Of a DNA stretch of 64,000 bases, positions 1 through 7,063 are shown in pieces (position 1 is the first letter of the stretch; each line of letters begins with the position of its first letter). This DNA comes from Spirulina subsalsa PCC 9445 (GTDB lineage Bacteria > Cyanobacteriota > Cyanobacteriia > Cyanobacteriales > Spirulinaceae). A program made the translations under genes and the position numbers. The DNA lies in the NCBI RefSeq assembly GCF_000314005.1, contig NZ_JH980292.1:922530-986529 (forward strand). The letters run 5' to 3'. The notes under the pieces were generated by a model, which did not search any database, was not told where the DNA came from, and was given only the letters and a program-made list of their open reading frames with translations.

Positions 1-1120
1 AGACCTGGGGCATTCCCAAAGGAGTCACCACCACCAGATACTCCTCCTCCGACTTGCGAGGCAAAATGGGCGTTTCCTGTAATTGGAACTTCTGACCCGG
101 CGTGCCATCACTCACCCCCACCTCCTCCCGTTCCACCCGTCGCCCTTGACTCCCATTCACCGTTCCCCCAATCGCCCGCACATCCACCCCCACCAAACGA
201 GGAGAAGCACTATAAGGCGGTCTTTGGGGACTGGGAGGACTAAAACAACAACGCACCCAACGCCCCTGATAAGTGGAAAATTGAGTCACGGGGAAAGTTT
301 GGGGCAAGTGCAGCACCACATCCGCCCCCTGTAACGGGTTGCCCCCTTCTAGCACCAGTTGATTAAAACTAAAACCCTGGGTAGTATCATCAGACTCCTT
401 CAACAACACCGACACCCATTCCGTGCCATTCCAAGCCTCCCAAATTCGGGGCGGTGCTTGGGGATTAATCCCGGTGGGAGTTGCCTCCTGTCCTTGGACA
501 TTAACCGCTACAACATTGCCTTCTAAAGGCTCATCCGGGTCAAACACCAAATAAAAACAATTGCCCGGTTGGGGTTGTTCATCAAAAATGTCCAACTCTG
601 GCCCCCCCCATGCCCCATCAGGTTGTTGACTCCAAAAATTCACCAAGGGATCTCGCAATAATTGGGGGGTGGTTTCTTGATGTCGGGCTTTCAAGAGATG
701 ACGAAGACGCGGTTGACCAATGATTAACGGATGATCGGTATTAAATACAATCGCCGCATCAGTGGCCGTGCGTAGGGTGGAAACTTCAATCCCCCTCGGA
801 ATAGTGTAGCGTTCCGGTAACTCTCCCACGAGGTAAAACGTGATCGGCGTAGTGGCTGGAGTAGGAGGGTGTAGACGAATGCCCAGCAGTTCCAAAAACG
901 TGATGTATTGACGACGAGGGACTTGGTTAAAACGGATGAGCATTTGATCCGTTAACCAAGCAAACAGTTCTACCAACGTAATCCCCGGGTCACTGGGACT
1001 GTAATTCGTCCACTCGGGACAATACCGGGGAATGCGTAAGAGACATTCTTCGATTAAATCCTCAAAGGTGCGGTCATCGAGGTTCGCTTTAGGGAGATTG
1101 GGTAAGAACTGGAATTCCAT
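1..1120 (-). CDS. Putative baseplate assembly protein (baseplate J / gp6-like), 3' end outside window
   Basis: An open frame starts at ATG 1120 and runs off the left edge without a stop, giving about 373 residues. The N-terminus (MEFQFLPNLPKANLDDRTFE), followed by 'YSPSDPGITLVELFAWLTD', matches the opening of the 'putative baseplate assembly protein' family of phage-tail-like extracellular contractile injection systems. It would form the wedge part of the baseplate that triggers sheath contraction. It lies 46 bases downstream of the gp25-like gene on the same strand, an order expected in such clusters. In cyanobacteria related clusters make thylakoid-anchored injection systems; that assignment is inference. 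No good Shine-Dalgarno is seen before the ATG. The rest of the protein and the sheath, tube and spike genes are not visible. Confidence 0.82.
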   Translation of the reverse strand, partial: MEFQFLPNLPKANLDDRTFEDLIEECLLRIPRYCPEWTNYSPSDPGITLVELFAWLTDQMLIRFNQVPRRQYITFLELLGIRLHPPTPATTPITFYLVGELPERYTIPRGIEVSTLRTATDAAIVFNTDHPLIIGQPRLRHLLKARHQETTPQLLRDPLVNFWSQQPDGAWGGPELDIFDEQPQPGNCFYLVFDPDEPLEGNVVAVNVQGQEATPTGINPQAPPRIWEAWNGTEWVSVLLKESDDTTQGFSFNQLVLEGGNPLQGADVVLHLPQTFPVTQFSTYQGRWVRCCFSPPSPQRPPYSASPRLVGVDVRAIGGTVNGSQGRRVEREEVGVSDGTPGQKFQLQETPILPRKSEEEYLVVVTPLGMPQV

Positions 1121-1166
1121 AAATCACGAGGATGAGGGGATAGATGGGGGGGCTAAGAGAGGGAGA

Positions 1167-1619
1167 TTAATACTCTCGACTCAAGTTTTCTTCTGCCATT
1201 GCTTCTTCTGGGGGCATTAAGTAAAAAGGATAAATGAGAGTACCCGGGACATAATTAGCCCGGAGACGATAGTTAATTTCAATCAACACCCGACCCCGTT
1301 CAGAATCGGGAATTGTTTTCACCTCATCCAAGATGATGCGCGCTTCCCAAATACTCAGTGCCTCCTCCACGAAGCGGCGAATCGAAATAAGGGTGTCTAA
1401 ATTGAGGGGAGCAAAGGTTAATTCCGACAACCGAGAGCCAAAATCAGGACGATAGACCCGTTCGCCGATACTCGTTTCCAAAATAATGCGCATGGACTCT
1501 TCCACGTTCTGCTGGGCAGCACTCAGTTGAATAGCACCCTGGGGGTTAACCCGCCAAGGAAAGGCAAATCCTTGACCCAGATAATCGGTCGGGGGTTGAG
1601 AACCGGGGAGTAAGGGCAT
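1167..1619 (-). CDS. GpW/Gp25-like baseplate wedge protein
   Basis: The product of about 150 residues has the gp25-like fold signature: 'QNVEESMRIILETSIGERVYRPDFGSRL' spans the conserved helix and the R-P-x-F-G turn, followed by 'IRRFVEEALSIWEARI' and the strand 'VLIEINYRLR'. Gp25 family proteins are baseplate wedge subunits of contractile tails and injection systems. The longest frame begins with TTG at 1640. I prefer ATG 1619 because AGGAAA stands about 10 bases upstream. The gene precedes the baseplate J-like gene in the same direction, so the two are probably cotranscribed. Length agrees with the family. Function as part of an injection system rather than a prophage is inferred from the pairing with the large J-like protein. 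Confidence 0.82.
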   Translation of the reverse strand: MPLLPGSQPPTDYLGQGFAFPWRVNPQGAIQLSAAQQNVEESMRIILETSIGERVYRPDFGSRLSELTFAPLNLDTLISIRRFVEEALSIWEARIILDEVKTIPDSERGRVLIEINYRLRANYVPGTLIYPFYLMPPEEAMAEENLSREY

Positions 1620-1775
1620 GGACAGATTTTTCCTAGTCAATCACCATGCTGTTCAATCTAGGCGGGGCAACGGTTAATGACCATTCGACTAAGGTCGAGT
1701 TTGCCGATTTTGAGGAGTGGGGAATCAGGAATTGATCTCGCCGTTCCCCGTCTGTCTTTCCTCGTAGGGGAGTTG

Positions 1776-2234
1776 TCAAATCTCACCATCAGGCCAATAA
1801 TCTAGGCTCAAAACATCAGCGACTGTGAACGGACAAACTAAGGGGAATGTCTGTTTCGACAGCCCGGTTTCATGGACGACCCCCCGAATGGCCTTTTGAT
1901 AACATTCAACAAAAAACGCTTCTAAGTAAGGCCTTAAACTCGGACTGTCCCGGAGTATAAGTTGCAGTTGATCTCTTTGTTCATCAATGGTACTCGCCCA
2001 GCTAGCCGTTCGCTTCTGGGGTTGATATTTCCATTTCAACAAATGAAGGAGTAACGCCTTTAAACGACTTAAAACCTCCCGTTTGGTATTGCGTCCCATA
2101 TCCCTTAGTTCTTCGAGCAAATTTTTCACATCTAGATGATGGAGTTCGCCTTTTTCTAAAAGACTCACCGTTTGTTCAAGCCACAAATTAAAATCTTGGT
2201 CATACAGATGAGCAAGTTCAGTGTTCAATTCCAA
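1776..2234 (-). CDS. DUF29 family protein
   Basis: The 152-residue product matches the DUF29 family, which is strongly expanded in cyanobacteria. It starts 'LYDQDFNLWLEQTVSLLEKG', followed by 'LDVKNLLEELRDMGRNTKREVLSRLKALLLHLLKW', the most typical block. No catalytic residues are known for the family and no function is assigned. There is no signal peptide or membrane segment, so it should be cytosolic. The gene ends 157 bases from the baseplate gene cluster and starts next to a repeat element, so it is probably a single-gene transcript. A relation to the injection system is not supported by anything seen here. Confidence 0.8.
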   Translation of the reverse strand: MELNTELAHLYDQDFNLWLEQTVSLLEKGELHHLDVKNLLEELRDMGRNTKREVLSRLKALLLHLLKWKYQPQKRTASWASTIDEQRDQLQLILRDSPSLRPYLEAFFVECYQKAIRGVVHETGLSKQTFPLVCPFTVADVLSLDYWPDGEI

Positions 2235-2253
2235 TCCTCCTGACTATTATTTA

Positions 2254-2551
2254 GGGTCTGCTGAATAACACGCCTACGCTAGACTCAACAAGGGAACAGG
2301 GAACGAGGGAGCAGGGGAGCAGGGGGGCAGGGGAGCAGGGGAATAGTGGCTAGTGAATAGCTAAAACTCTTGACTATTGCCTTTTCTCGACTCCCGACGC
2401 CCAACTCCCCGATTCCCTAGGGCGCAAGCATTGCGCCCCTACACCGACACCCGACACCTGACTCCCCATTCCCCATTCCCTATTCCCCCTGTTCCCTGTT
2501 CCCTGTTCCCTATTCCCCAATTCCCAACTCTCGGACTTATTCAACAAGCCC
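2254..2551. mobile_element. MITE-like element, copy A (298 bp) with TATTTA direct repeats
   Basis: The left end GGGTCTGCTGAATAACAC and the right end CTTATTCAACAAGCCC are imperfect inverted repeats. The element is flanked on both sides by TATTTA (2248-2253 and 2552-2557), which looks like a 6-bp target-site duplication. The interior has no transposase; it is low-complexity sequence of GGGAACAGGGGAGCAGG type and C-rich CGACTCCC-type stretches. It also holds a short palindrome GGGCGCAAGCATTGCGCCCC near 2421-2440. It fills most of the 411-base gap between the DUF29 gene and the next gene. The frames at 2377-2616 and 2607-2789 are low-complexity readings and not genes. Confidence 0.75.
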
Positions 2552-2646
2552 TATTTAAAGGGCGGGGGTCGGGTTCACCCAGTCGAATCGAGAAAATTGG
2601 GGTAGAGTGGAGGTAGGACTATTGAAAGCGATCGCTGTAAATTCCT

Positions 2647-3855
2647 ATGTCTCCCAACTCCCATCATTCCTACACCCCCAGTCATCCAGACAAACATCTA
2701 CAACCCCCCATTCCCTTTTACCGCAAACCCCTATTTGTCGGGTCTGTGGTCATAGCCGTACTGTTGGGCTTTTCCTTTTGGAGTTATAGTCAAAACCCCC
2801 AATGGCTAGAATACTCCGAAGGAGAATCCGTCATTGACCGACTCTTGGCCGCTAATCCTGATTTAACCCGCGAAGAGTTAGCCGCTATGGCCGATGTGGA
2901 TAATGTCTCCTTGTTGATGGAACAGTTGAATCTGCCCACCGTGCCTACCCCAGAATTACCCATCCCAGACTTAGAGGCTGCCTCAGAAAATCCGTCCCCA
3001 AGTTCCACTTCTGCAACCGACACCGCAACAGAGAACCCCTTATTACCGGGGTTAATTCCCAACGATACCGGACAATTTGCCTCCGTTGCCGACTTACTCA
3101 AACGCACCGCCAACGGTCAAGATTCCTCACCCGCTGGGTCTTCTCAACCCACAAACGCCTGGATTAAATTAACTCAACTGCCCTCGGTAAAACCTGTGGA
3201 AACGGTTTCTCAGCCAACGGTGATGAGTCCCTTACAGCAAGCCTTATCTTTGATGAATCAATCCTCTAGGCAAGGAAATGATGCCCCATCAGAACAAGAC
3301 TCAAGCCGTAATAGTCAGGGGACTAACACTATCACCACATCCCCCCATCAGAATCAGTCTACTCTCAGCAATACTGGCAACAATGGGACGGGGATGAATG
3401 GCCAAATCCCTGCAACGGGGATGAATAACATGGGAATCCCTGCATCGGGCCAACCCTATAATCCCTATAATCTCCCTACCGGGCAAGGATTAGGTCAACA
3501 ACCCAACTATGGGAACTCCTACTCCACCACCCCCTACGGGAATATTAACAATCCTCCGGGGACTGTTCGAGGACAGATGGGACAGACTCCCACCCTGCCC
3601 TATTCTGTCCCCCCCACTCGTTCCTCCCGCCATGTGAGTCCGAATTTTAATAACTATGGCGTGCCGAATATGCCACAGGGGAATAATGCAACTGGGGTTA
3701 ATCCCTTGTTTAATAACTCCAACATGACCCAGCAACAGCCTATTCGGGGGCAGAACAATAACACCCTCAATCCCAGCGGCCCCCAAATGGGACAACAATC
3801 TAGTCCCATTCGGCGCATTGGTAACGGTGAAATTAATACTTTCGCCAATCCGTAG
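2647..3855 (+). CDS. Hypothetical single-pass membrane protein with low-complexity N/Q/G/P-rich tail
   Basis: I do not recognise a family for this 402-residue protein. It has a short cytosolic N-terminus, one hydrophobic segment at about residues 28-46 (FVGSVVIAVLLGFSFWSYS) and a small helical part at about 60-100 (SVIDRLLAANPDLTREELAA). From about residue 100 the sequence becomes rich in Pro, Ser, Asn, Gln and Gly, with many short N/G/Q repeats. The last third, containing NNMGIPASGQPYNPYN-like stretches, is probably unfolded and outside the cytoplasm or in the periplasm. Reverse-strand frames over this gene are shadows of the low-complexity composition. The next gene (DUF2854) is 129 bases downstream. 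Possible roles such as cell-wall or surface linker are speculation. Confidence 0.65.
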   Translation: MSPNSHHSYTPSHPDKHLQPPIPFYRKPLFVGSVVIAVLLGFSFWSYSQNPQWLEYSEGESVIDRLLAANPDLTREELAAMADVDNVSLLMEQLNLPTVPTPELPIPDLEAASENPSPSSTSATDTATENPLLPGLIPNDTGQFASVADLLKRTANGQDSSPAGSSQPTNAWIKLTQLPSVKPVETVSQPTVMSPLQQALSLMNQSSRQGNDAPSEQDSSRNSQGTNTITTSPHQNQSTLSNTGNNGTGMNGQIPATGMNNMGIPASGQPYNPYNLPTGQGLGQQPNYGNSYSTTPYGNINNPPGTVRGQMGQTPTLPYSVPPTRSSRHVSPNFNNYGVPNMPQGNNATGVNPLFNNSNMTQQQPIRGQNNNTLNPSGPQMGQQSSPIRRIGNGEINTFANP

Positions 3856-3984
3856 TCTAAGTTCTGAAGTGATGCCAAGTTCCGTTGACCGACTCTCCCT
3901 CTATCGCGCAGCTTAGAGGGGACATTCCCGCGCCATGTTTCTGGTAAAATCTAGAACAAAACTTAACATTTTTCTCACAATATC

Positions 3985-4539
3985 ATGTTCCGCAAAATAC
4001 CGCTTGGATTACTAGGCCTCGTGGTCGGGCTAAGTCTTACCCTAATGGGCGTTATCGCCTATGCTTTGGGGAAACCCACCTTGAACCTTATTGGCTTTTT
4101 TTATGGCGTTCCCCTATTGTTGGGTGGCTTGGCGCTGAAAGCGGCGGAACTGAAACCGACTCCCTTTAGTGTTGCGACTTCCCCGGAAATCCTCAGCCTG
4201 CGTGAACAACAGGCTACCCCCACCCAGAACCAAATTCGCAACGATGTCACCCGCTACCGTTACGGACAAGAAGCCCATTTAGATGACTCTCTCGAACGTT
4301 TAGGCCTCAGTCCCAACGATGAAGAGCGTCCCATCTTGAAGGCTATCCGAGAAACGGCCATTGAAGGACAATACGCCCTAATTTTGGAATTTGACTCTCC
4401 CTTTGTTCCTCTGGAAACTTGGCAACAACAACGGGAGAAAATCGAAACGTTCTTTGGCCCGGGCATCCGTGTCACGGTTGAACAGGTGGAGGAGTCGGAT
4501 ATTGAAGCGGCACTTATTGCATTGAATCGTGAACCGTAA
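3985..4539 (+). CDS. DUF2854 family membrane protein
   Basis: The 184-residue product has two N-terminal transmembrane segments, at about residues 5-28 (PLGLLGLVVGLSLTLMGVIAY) and 33-53 (LNLIGFFYGVPLLLGGLAL), followed by a soluble domain of about 130 residues. The conserved 'KAAELKPTPF' and 'RYRYGQEAHLDDSLERLGL' blocks match DUF2854, a family shared by cyanobacteria and plants. Its biochemical role is not established. The soluble C-terminal part probably faces the cytoplasm. A possible -10 box TAAAAT lies near 3945. A hairpin follows the stop codon (4549-4576). Length is normal for the family. Confidence 0.8.
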   Translation: MFRKIPLGLLGLVVGLSLTLMGVIAYALGKPTLNLIGFFYGVPLLLGGLALKAAELKPTPFSVATSPEILSLREQQATPTQNQIRNDVTRYRYGQEAHLDDSLERLGLSPNDEERPILKAIRETAIEGQYALILEFDSPFVPLETWQQQREKIETFFGPGIRVTVEQVEESDIEAALIALNREP

Positions 4540-4548
4540 GCCTAGATT

Positions 4549-4576
4549 GTAGGGGGAATTCATCAATTACCCCTAC
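4549..4576. terminator. Hairpin after DUF2854 gene, possible terminator
   Basis: GTAGGGGGAATT, loop CATC, AATTACCCCTAC form a 12-bp stem with one mismatch, starting ten bases after the stop codon. There is no clean T-tract, only GATTTTCG further on. It could be a terminator or one of the short palindromic repeats common here; a related string (GAATTTCCCCTACCACAAC) occurs near 53976. Confidence 0.4.
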
Positions 4577-4642
4577 GGCAAGATTTTCGTGACATCCTCC
4601 CGACACCGACCCTAGGGGTACGGTGCGGGCTTCCCCATATTA

Positions 4643-4828
4643 CTATGAGGCTTTCCTGCTTCTACGGGAGGCTCTAGATGTCTTTTTAGGGACATCCCCA
4701 ATAACCTCTTCCTCTACAGGCAGCTTGACCCCCAGTCCAAGGGCTGCAAGTCCACGTTGCTCAACAACCATCGCCGCAGCAACGTCCCTATCCGTTACCA
4801 ACCCACAATGAGAACATTTGCTACGCAA
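4643..4828 (-). pseudogene. TnpB (OrfB) C-terminal fragment
   Basis: The translated fragment carries 'KCSHCGLVTDRDVAAAMVV', which is the second CxxC pair of the TnpB zinc finger followed by the RuvC-III aspartate context (TDRD-x-AA). It then shows 'EQRGLAALGLGVKLPVEE', like the usual C-terminal tail of cyanobacterial OrfB proteins. Only about 60 of roughly 400 residues remain. The N-terminal side is cut by a palindromic repeat (4818-4870). It encodes no functional nuclease. Confidence 0.75.
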
Positions 4829-4870
4829 CGCTTTGCGTTCACTTCGTGACGCTTCGCGAACGCGAACGTA
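4818..4870. repeat. GCGTCACGAAGTGAAC-type palindromic repeat, copy inside tnpB remnant
   Basis: TTCACTTCGTGAC and CTTCGCGAACGCGAACG are short overlapping palindromes. GTTCACTTCGTGACGC (4837-4852) is the reverse complement of a 16-mer present twice at 59221-59257. It interrupts the tnpB remnant, so it arrived after or during decay of that gene. Confidence 0.6.
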
Positions 4871-4958
4871 CAGTGCGGGGCTTCCCGACGATGAGCTAAC
4901 TCCCCTTCGCGCCCCTTGACTCAGGAATTCCCGACGAGCCGACTTTCTCCACCCGCCC

Positions 4959-5351
4959 TCATGATTCTAATTGAGGCGTGTTATCCACCACTTCTACATT
5001 CACGGCTTCCACATCAATGGTACCTGGTGGGGTGATGCGCTGAAATCCACTTTGGGTGACATTTAGAGATTCTCCACAACTCGGACACTGCATCTGGACT
5101 CCATCAAACCCCATAAAACGATAATCACACACTGGACACTCATCCTCCACTAACTTCCGGCGAATCCACCAACGCGCTAGCAAAAGCAGTAGGGGAGGAG
5201 TGATAAAAAGGAGGAACAGGAAAATAAAAAAGCCATTGACGACCCACCCGAGTCCGACAGATCCGAGTAGAAGGCAAATCAGGATAAATAGTAACCCACA
5301 GCCAATGCTAGAAGAGTTAATCTGAGAGAGTTTATAAAAATTTTGATTCAC
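4959..5351 (-). CDS. Small membrane protein with zinc-ribbon tail
   Basis: The 130-residue protein has two hydrophobic segments, at about residues 14-40 (SIGCGLLFILICLLLGSVGLG) and 41-62 (FFIFLFLLFITPPLLLLLA), followed by a basic WWIRRKL. After that comes a zinc-ribbon-like domain with CPVC (about residue 74) and CPSC (about 90), four cysteines placed to bind one zinc ion. The last 30 residues are polar and acidic. No family name is recognised. The ribbon probably lies in the cytoplasm. The gene stands alone between the IS605 remnant and the histidine kinase gene, which reads the same way and starts 1.1 kb upstream, so joint transcription is possible but unproven. Confidence 0.65.
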   Translation of the reverse strand: MNQNFYKLSQINSSSIGCGLLFILICLLLGSVGLGWVVNGFFIFLFLLFITPPLLLLLARWWIRRKLVEDECPVCDYRFMGFDGVQMQCPSCGESLNVTQSGFQRITPPGTIDVEAVNVEVVDNTPQLES

Positions 5352-5394
5352 CGTGACCTCCTACTGAATTCCGATCGATCTCACTACCATCCTA

Positions 5395-6516
5395 TCAACT
5401 CCTCTGTAGAGATTCTGGTTCCTGAATTCTCGGTAACTTCACCACAAATTCTGTCCCTTCCCCCACTTGACTTTTTACGTCAATTGTGCCTTTGTGTAAA
5501 TCGACGGCTTGTTTAACAATGGACAATCCTAAACCTGTCCCGGCAATTTTTCCCACATTTTTGGCACGGTGAAAGGTTTCATAGAGATGCTTTTGATCGT
5601 CTAGGGGAATGCCAATCCCCTGATCTTTAACCCGAAAAATCACCCATTCTTCCTGACAGGTTAATTCAAAATGGACGGGACTCCCATTTGGGGAATATTT
5701 AGCGGCATTGGTGAGTAAATTTCGCAAAATATGAGTTAATAAATTCCGATCCAGCTTTCCGTGATGACAGTCTCCTGTCACCACAAACTGAATCCTTTCT
5801 TGACATTCAGTTAATTTTAAATCATCTAATAAATCAAGGCAAAATTTCTCTAAATTCAGTTCCAGAGGTTTAAAATCTAACTTTTGAGATTCTGCTTGTC
5901 CTAATAACAAAACATCATCAATTAAACTCCGGAGTTGTTTGACGCTACTGTGAATTTTTTGGAAATAATCTTTTCGTCGTTCTGCTGGCCAACTTTCATC
6001 AAAATTTTCTAACAGGGTTGCAGAAAATAGAATCGTGGACAAGGGGGTTCTAAATTCATGGGAAACAATGGAAACAAAATGATTTTTTAACTCATTTAGT
6101 TCTCGCTCTTTTTCAATCGCACGCTTGAGGGCAAACTCAGACTTGGCACGGACTAAAGCAATTTCTACAGTGGTCTGTAAGTTCCGTTCCTCAAAGGGTT
6201 TAACAATGTAACCAAAGGGGGCGGCCGCTTTGGCACGTTCAATGGTTTGGGGGTCACTATGGGCGGTTAAAAAGACGATAGGAATTTCTAGATTTTCGCT
6301 AATCTTTTGGGCCGCTTCTACCCCATCAATTCCGCCTTTTTTTAACATAATATCCATTAAAATTAGGTCGGGTTTAATGCTATTCGCTTTTTGTACGGCT
6401 TTTTCTCCCGAGGGAACAACGGGAGGGACTTGATAGCCCAAACGCTTGAGGGTTGATCGGATATTCATGCCGATCACCGCTTCATCTTCAACGACCAGAA
6501 TCGTATAAGTTTCCAT
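5395..6516 (-). CDS. Response regulator-histidine kinase hybrid (REC-HisKA-HATPase)
   Basis: This 373-residue protein starts with a receiver domain (residues 4-120; acidic pocket EDE 10-12, phospho-acceptor Asp55 in LILMDIML, conserved Lys106 in KPF). It continues with a HisKA domain (phospho-acceptor His153 in VSHEFRTPLS) and an ATPase domain with N-box NLLTNAAKYSP and G-box GTGLGLSIV. It has no membrane segment or separate sensory domain, so its input is probably phosphorylation of the receiver by another kinase. Such REC-first kinases work as intermediates in cyanobacterial phosphorelays. No output regulator is encoded next to it. ATG 6516 is the natural start just before the first receiver strand. 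Confidence 0.9.
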   Translation of the reverse strand: METYTILVVEDEAVIGMNIRSTLKRLGYQVPPVVPSGEKAVQKANSIKPDLILMDIMLKKGGIDGVEAAQKISENLEIPIVFLTAHSDPQTIERAKAAAPFGYIVKPFEERNLQTTVEIALVRAKSEFALKRAIEKERELNELKNHFVSIVSHEFRTPLSTILFSATLLENFDESWPAERRKDYFQKIHSSVKQLRSLIDDVLLLGQAESQKLDFKPLELNLEKFCLDLLDDLKLTECQERIQFVVTGDCHHGKLDRNLLTHILRNLLTNAAKYSPNGSPVHFELTCQEEWVIFRVKDQGIGIPLDDQKHLYETFHRAKNVGKIAGTGLGLSIVKQAVDLHKGTIDVKSQVGEGTEFVVKLPRIQEPESLQRS

Positions 6517-7063
6517 AGATCATGTTGGATGCAGGTAGCAACAGGCTGGACAGCATTTGAACGAGGAGTAAGAAAGGAAAATCAGAACACAAGGGAGGTT
6601 TACAGAATAGCAGAAAATGGGACTGAGCAAAATGAGTTAAAATATATTTTTTCTCTGAGCAAGTAAAAATACCAGAGAAAAAATCAGGGAAATAGAGGAG
6701 AAAAACGAAGTAAGAGGGGTGAGATTCTGGGGCTATTTTACCCAATGATTCTATCACAATGCCCCGAGTTGATAACATCGATTTTGGGGGGTGAATCGGG
6801 CTGGGGGTTGAAAATTTAAAGACTTTTTATAAATTGTCAAGAGTCCACCCTTCTCCCCCATCGCACCCCCTAAACCGCATCCCCTGCACTCTCCCTTGTT
6901 TCAGCCGTTTGTGCGTCTCTTTAGATCCTAATTTAGGATTACTCTAGAATAGAGACGGACTGACCCCAAGGGTTGCTCGATCCTAGGTAGAGTTTGAACT
7001 CCGGAAAATGTTTAACTCCTGATGCTTGGAAACCTTGCTGATTGTCTTTATGTTTAGACTGCG
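6517..7063. other. 547-base intergenic region between divergent genes
   Basis: Nothing in it looks coding: the 6488-6778 minus-strand frame is hydrophobic and Phe/Leu-rich without family resemblance, and overlaps the start of the kinase hybrid gene. The right part (6925-6954) holds two adjoining palindromes around a -10-like TAGAAT, listed separately. The left part is AT-rich and probably holds the promoter of the minus-strand hybrid kinase gene. Confidence 0.5.
6925..6954 (+). promoter_or_regulatory. Two adjoining palindromes with -10-like box upstream of the tandem-kinase gene
   Basis: ATCCTAATTTAGGAT (6925-6939) is a perfect 15-base palindrome around a central T. It is followed by CTCTAGAATAGAG (6942-6954), another palindrome, which contains the -10-like TAGAAT. 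The arrangement suggests an operator over a promoter, about 110 bases before the ATG at 7064. This is inference from sequence symmetry only. Confidence 0.4.

Larger units (their letters stand above)
4591..4899 (-). mobile_element. Decayed IS200/IS605-type element, copy I
   Basis: The segment begins GACATCCTCCCGACACCG and ends CTTCCCGACGATGAGCTAA. Near its left limit ACACCGACCCTAGGGGTACGGTG can fold into a strong hairpin, as expected of the subterminal palindromes that the single-strand transposase of this family recognises. Inside is a remnant of tnpB on the minus strand. A GCGTTCACTTCGTGACGC-type palindromic repeat (4818-4870) interrupts the tnpB remnant. No tnpA and no full tnpB exist, so the element cannot move by itself. 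The first ~101 bases and the last ~26 bases recur as a compact derivative at 41900-42036. The element fills the 418-base gap between DUF2854 and the zinc-ribbon gene. Confidence 0.7.

Noticed and set aside
2377-2789. Two plus-strand ORFs before the low-complexity membrane protein
   Set aside because: They translate the C-rich interior of the repeat element or an alternative frame of the following gene.
6488-6778. 96-residue minus-strand ORF upstream of the REC-kinase gene
   Set aside because: It overlaps the start of a confident gene in another frame, is biased to Phe/Leu/Ser and has no recognisable family or start signal.
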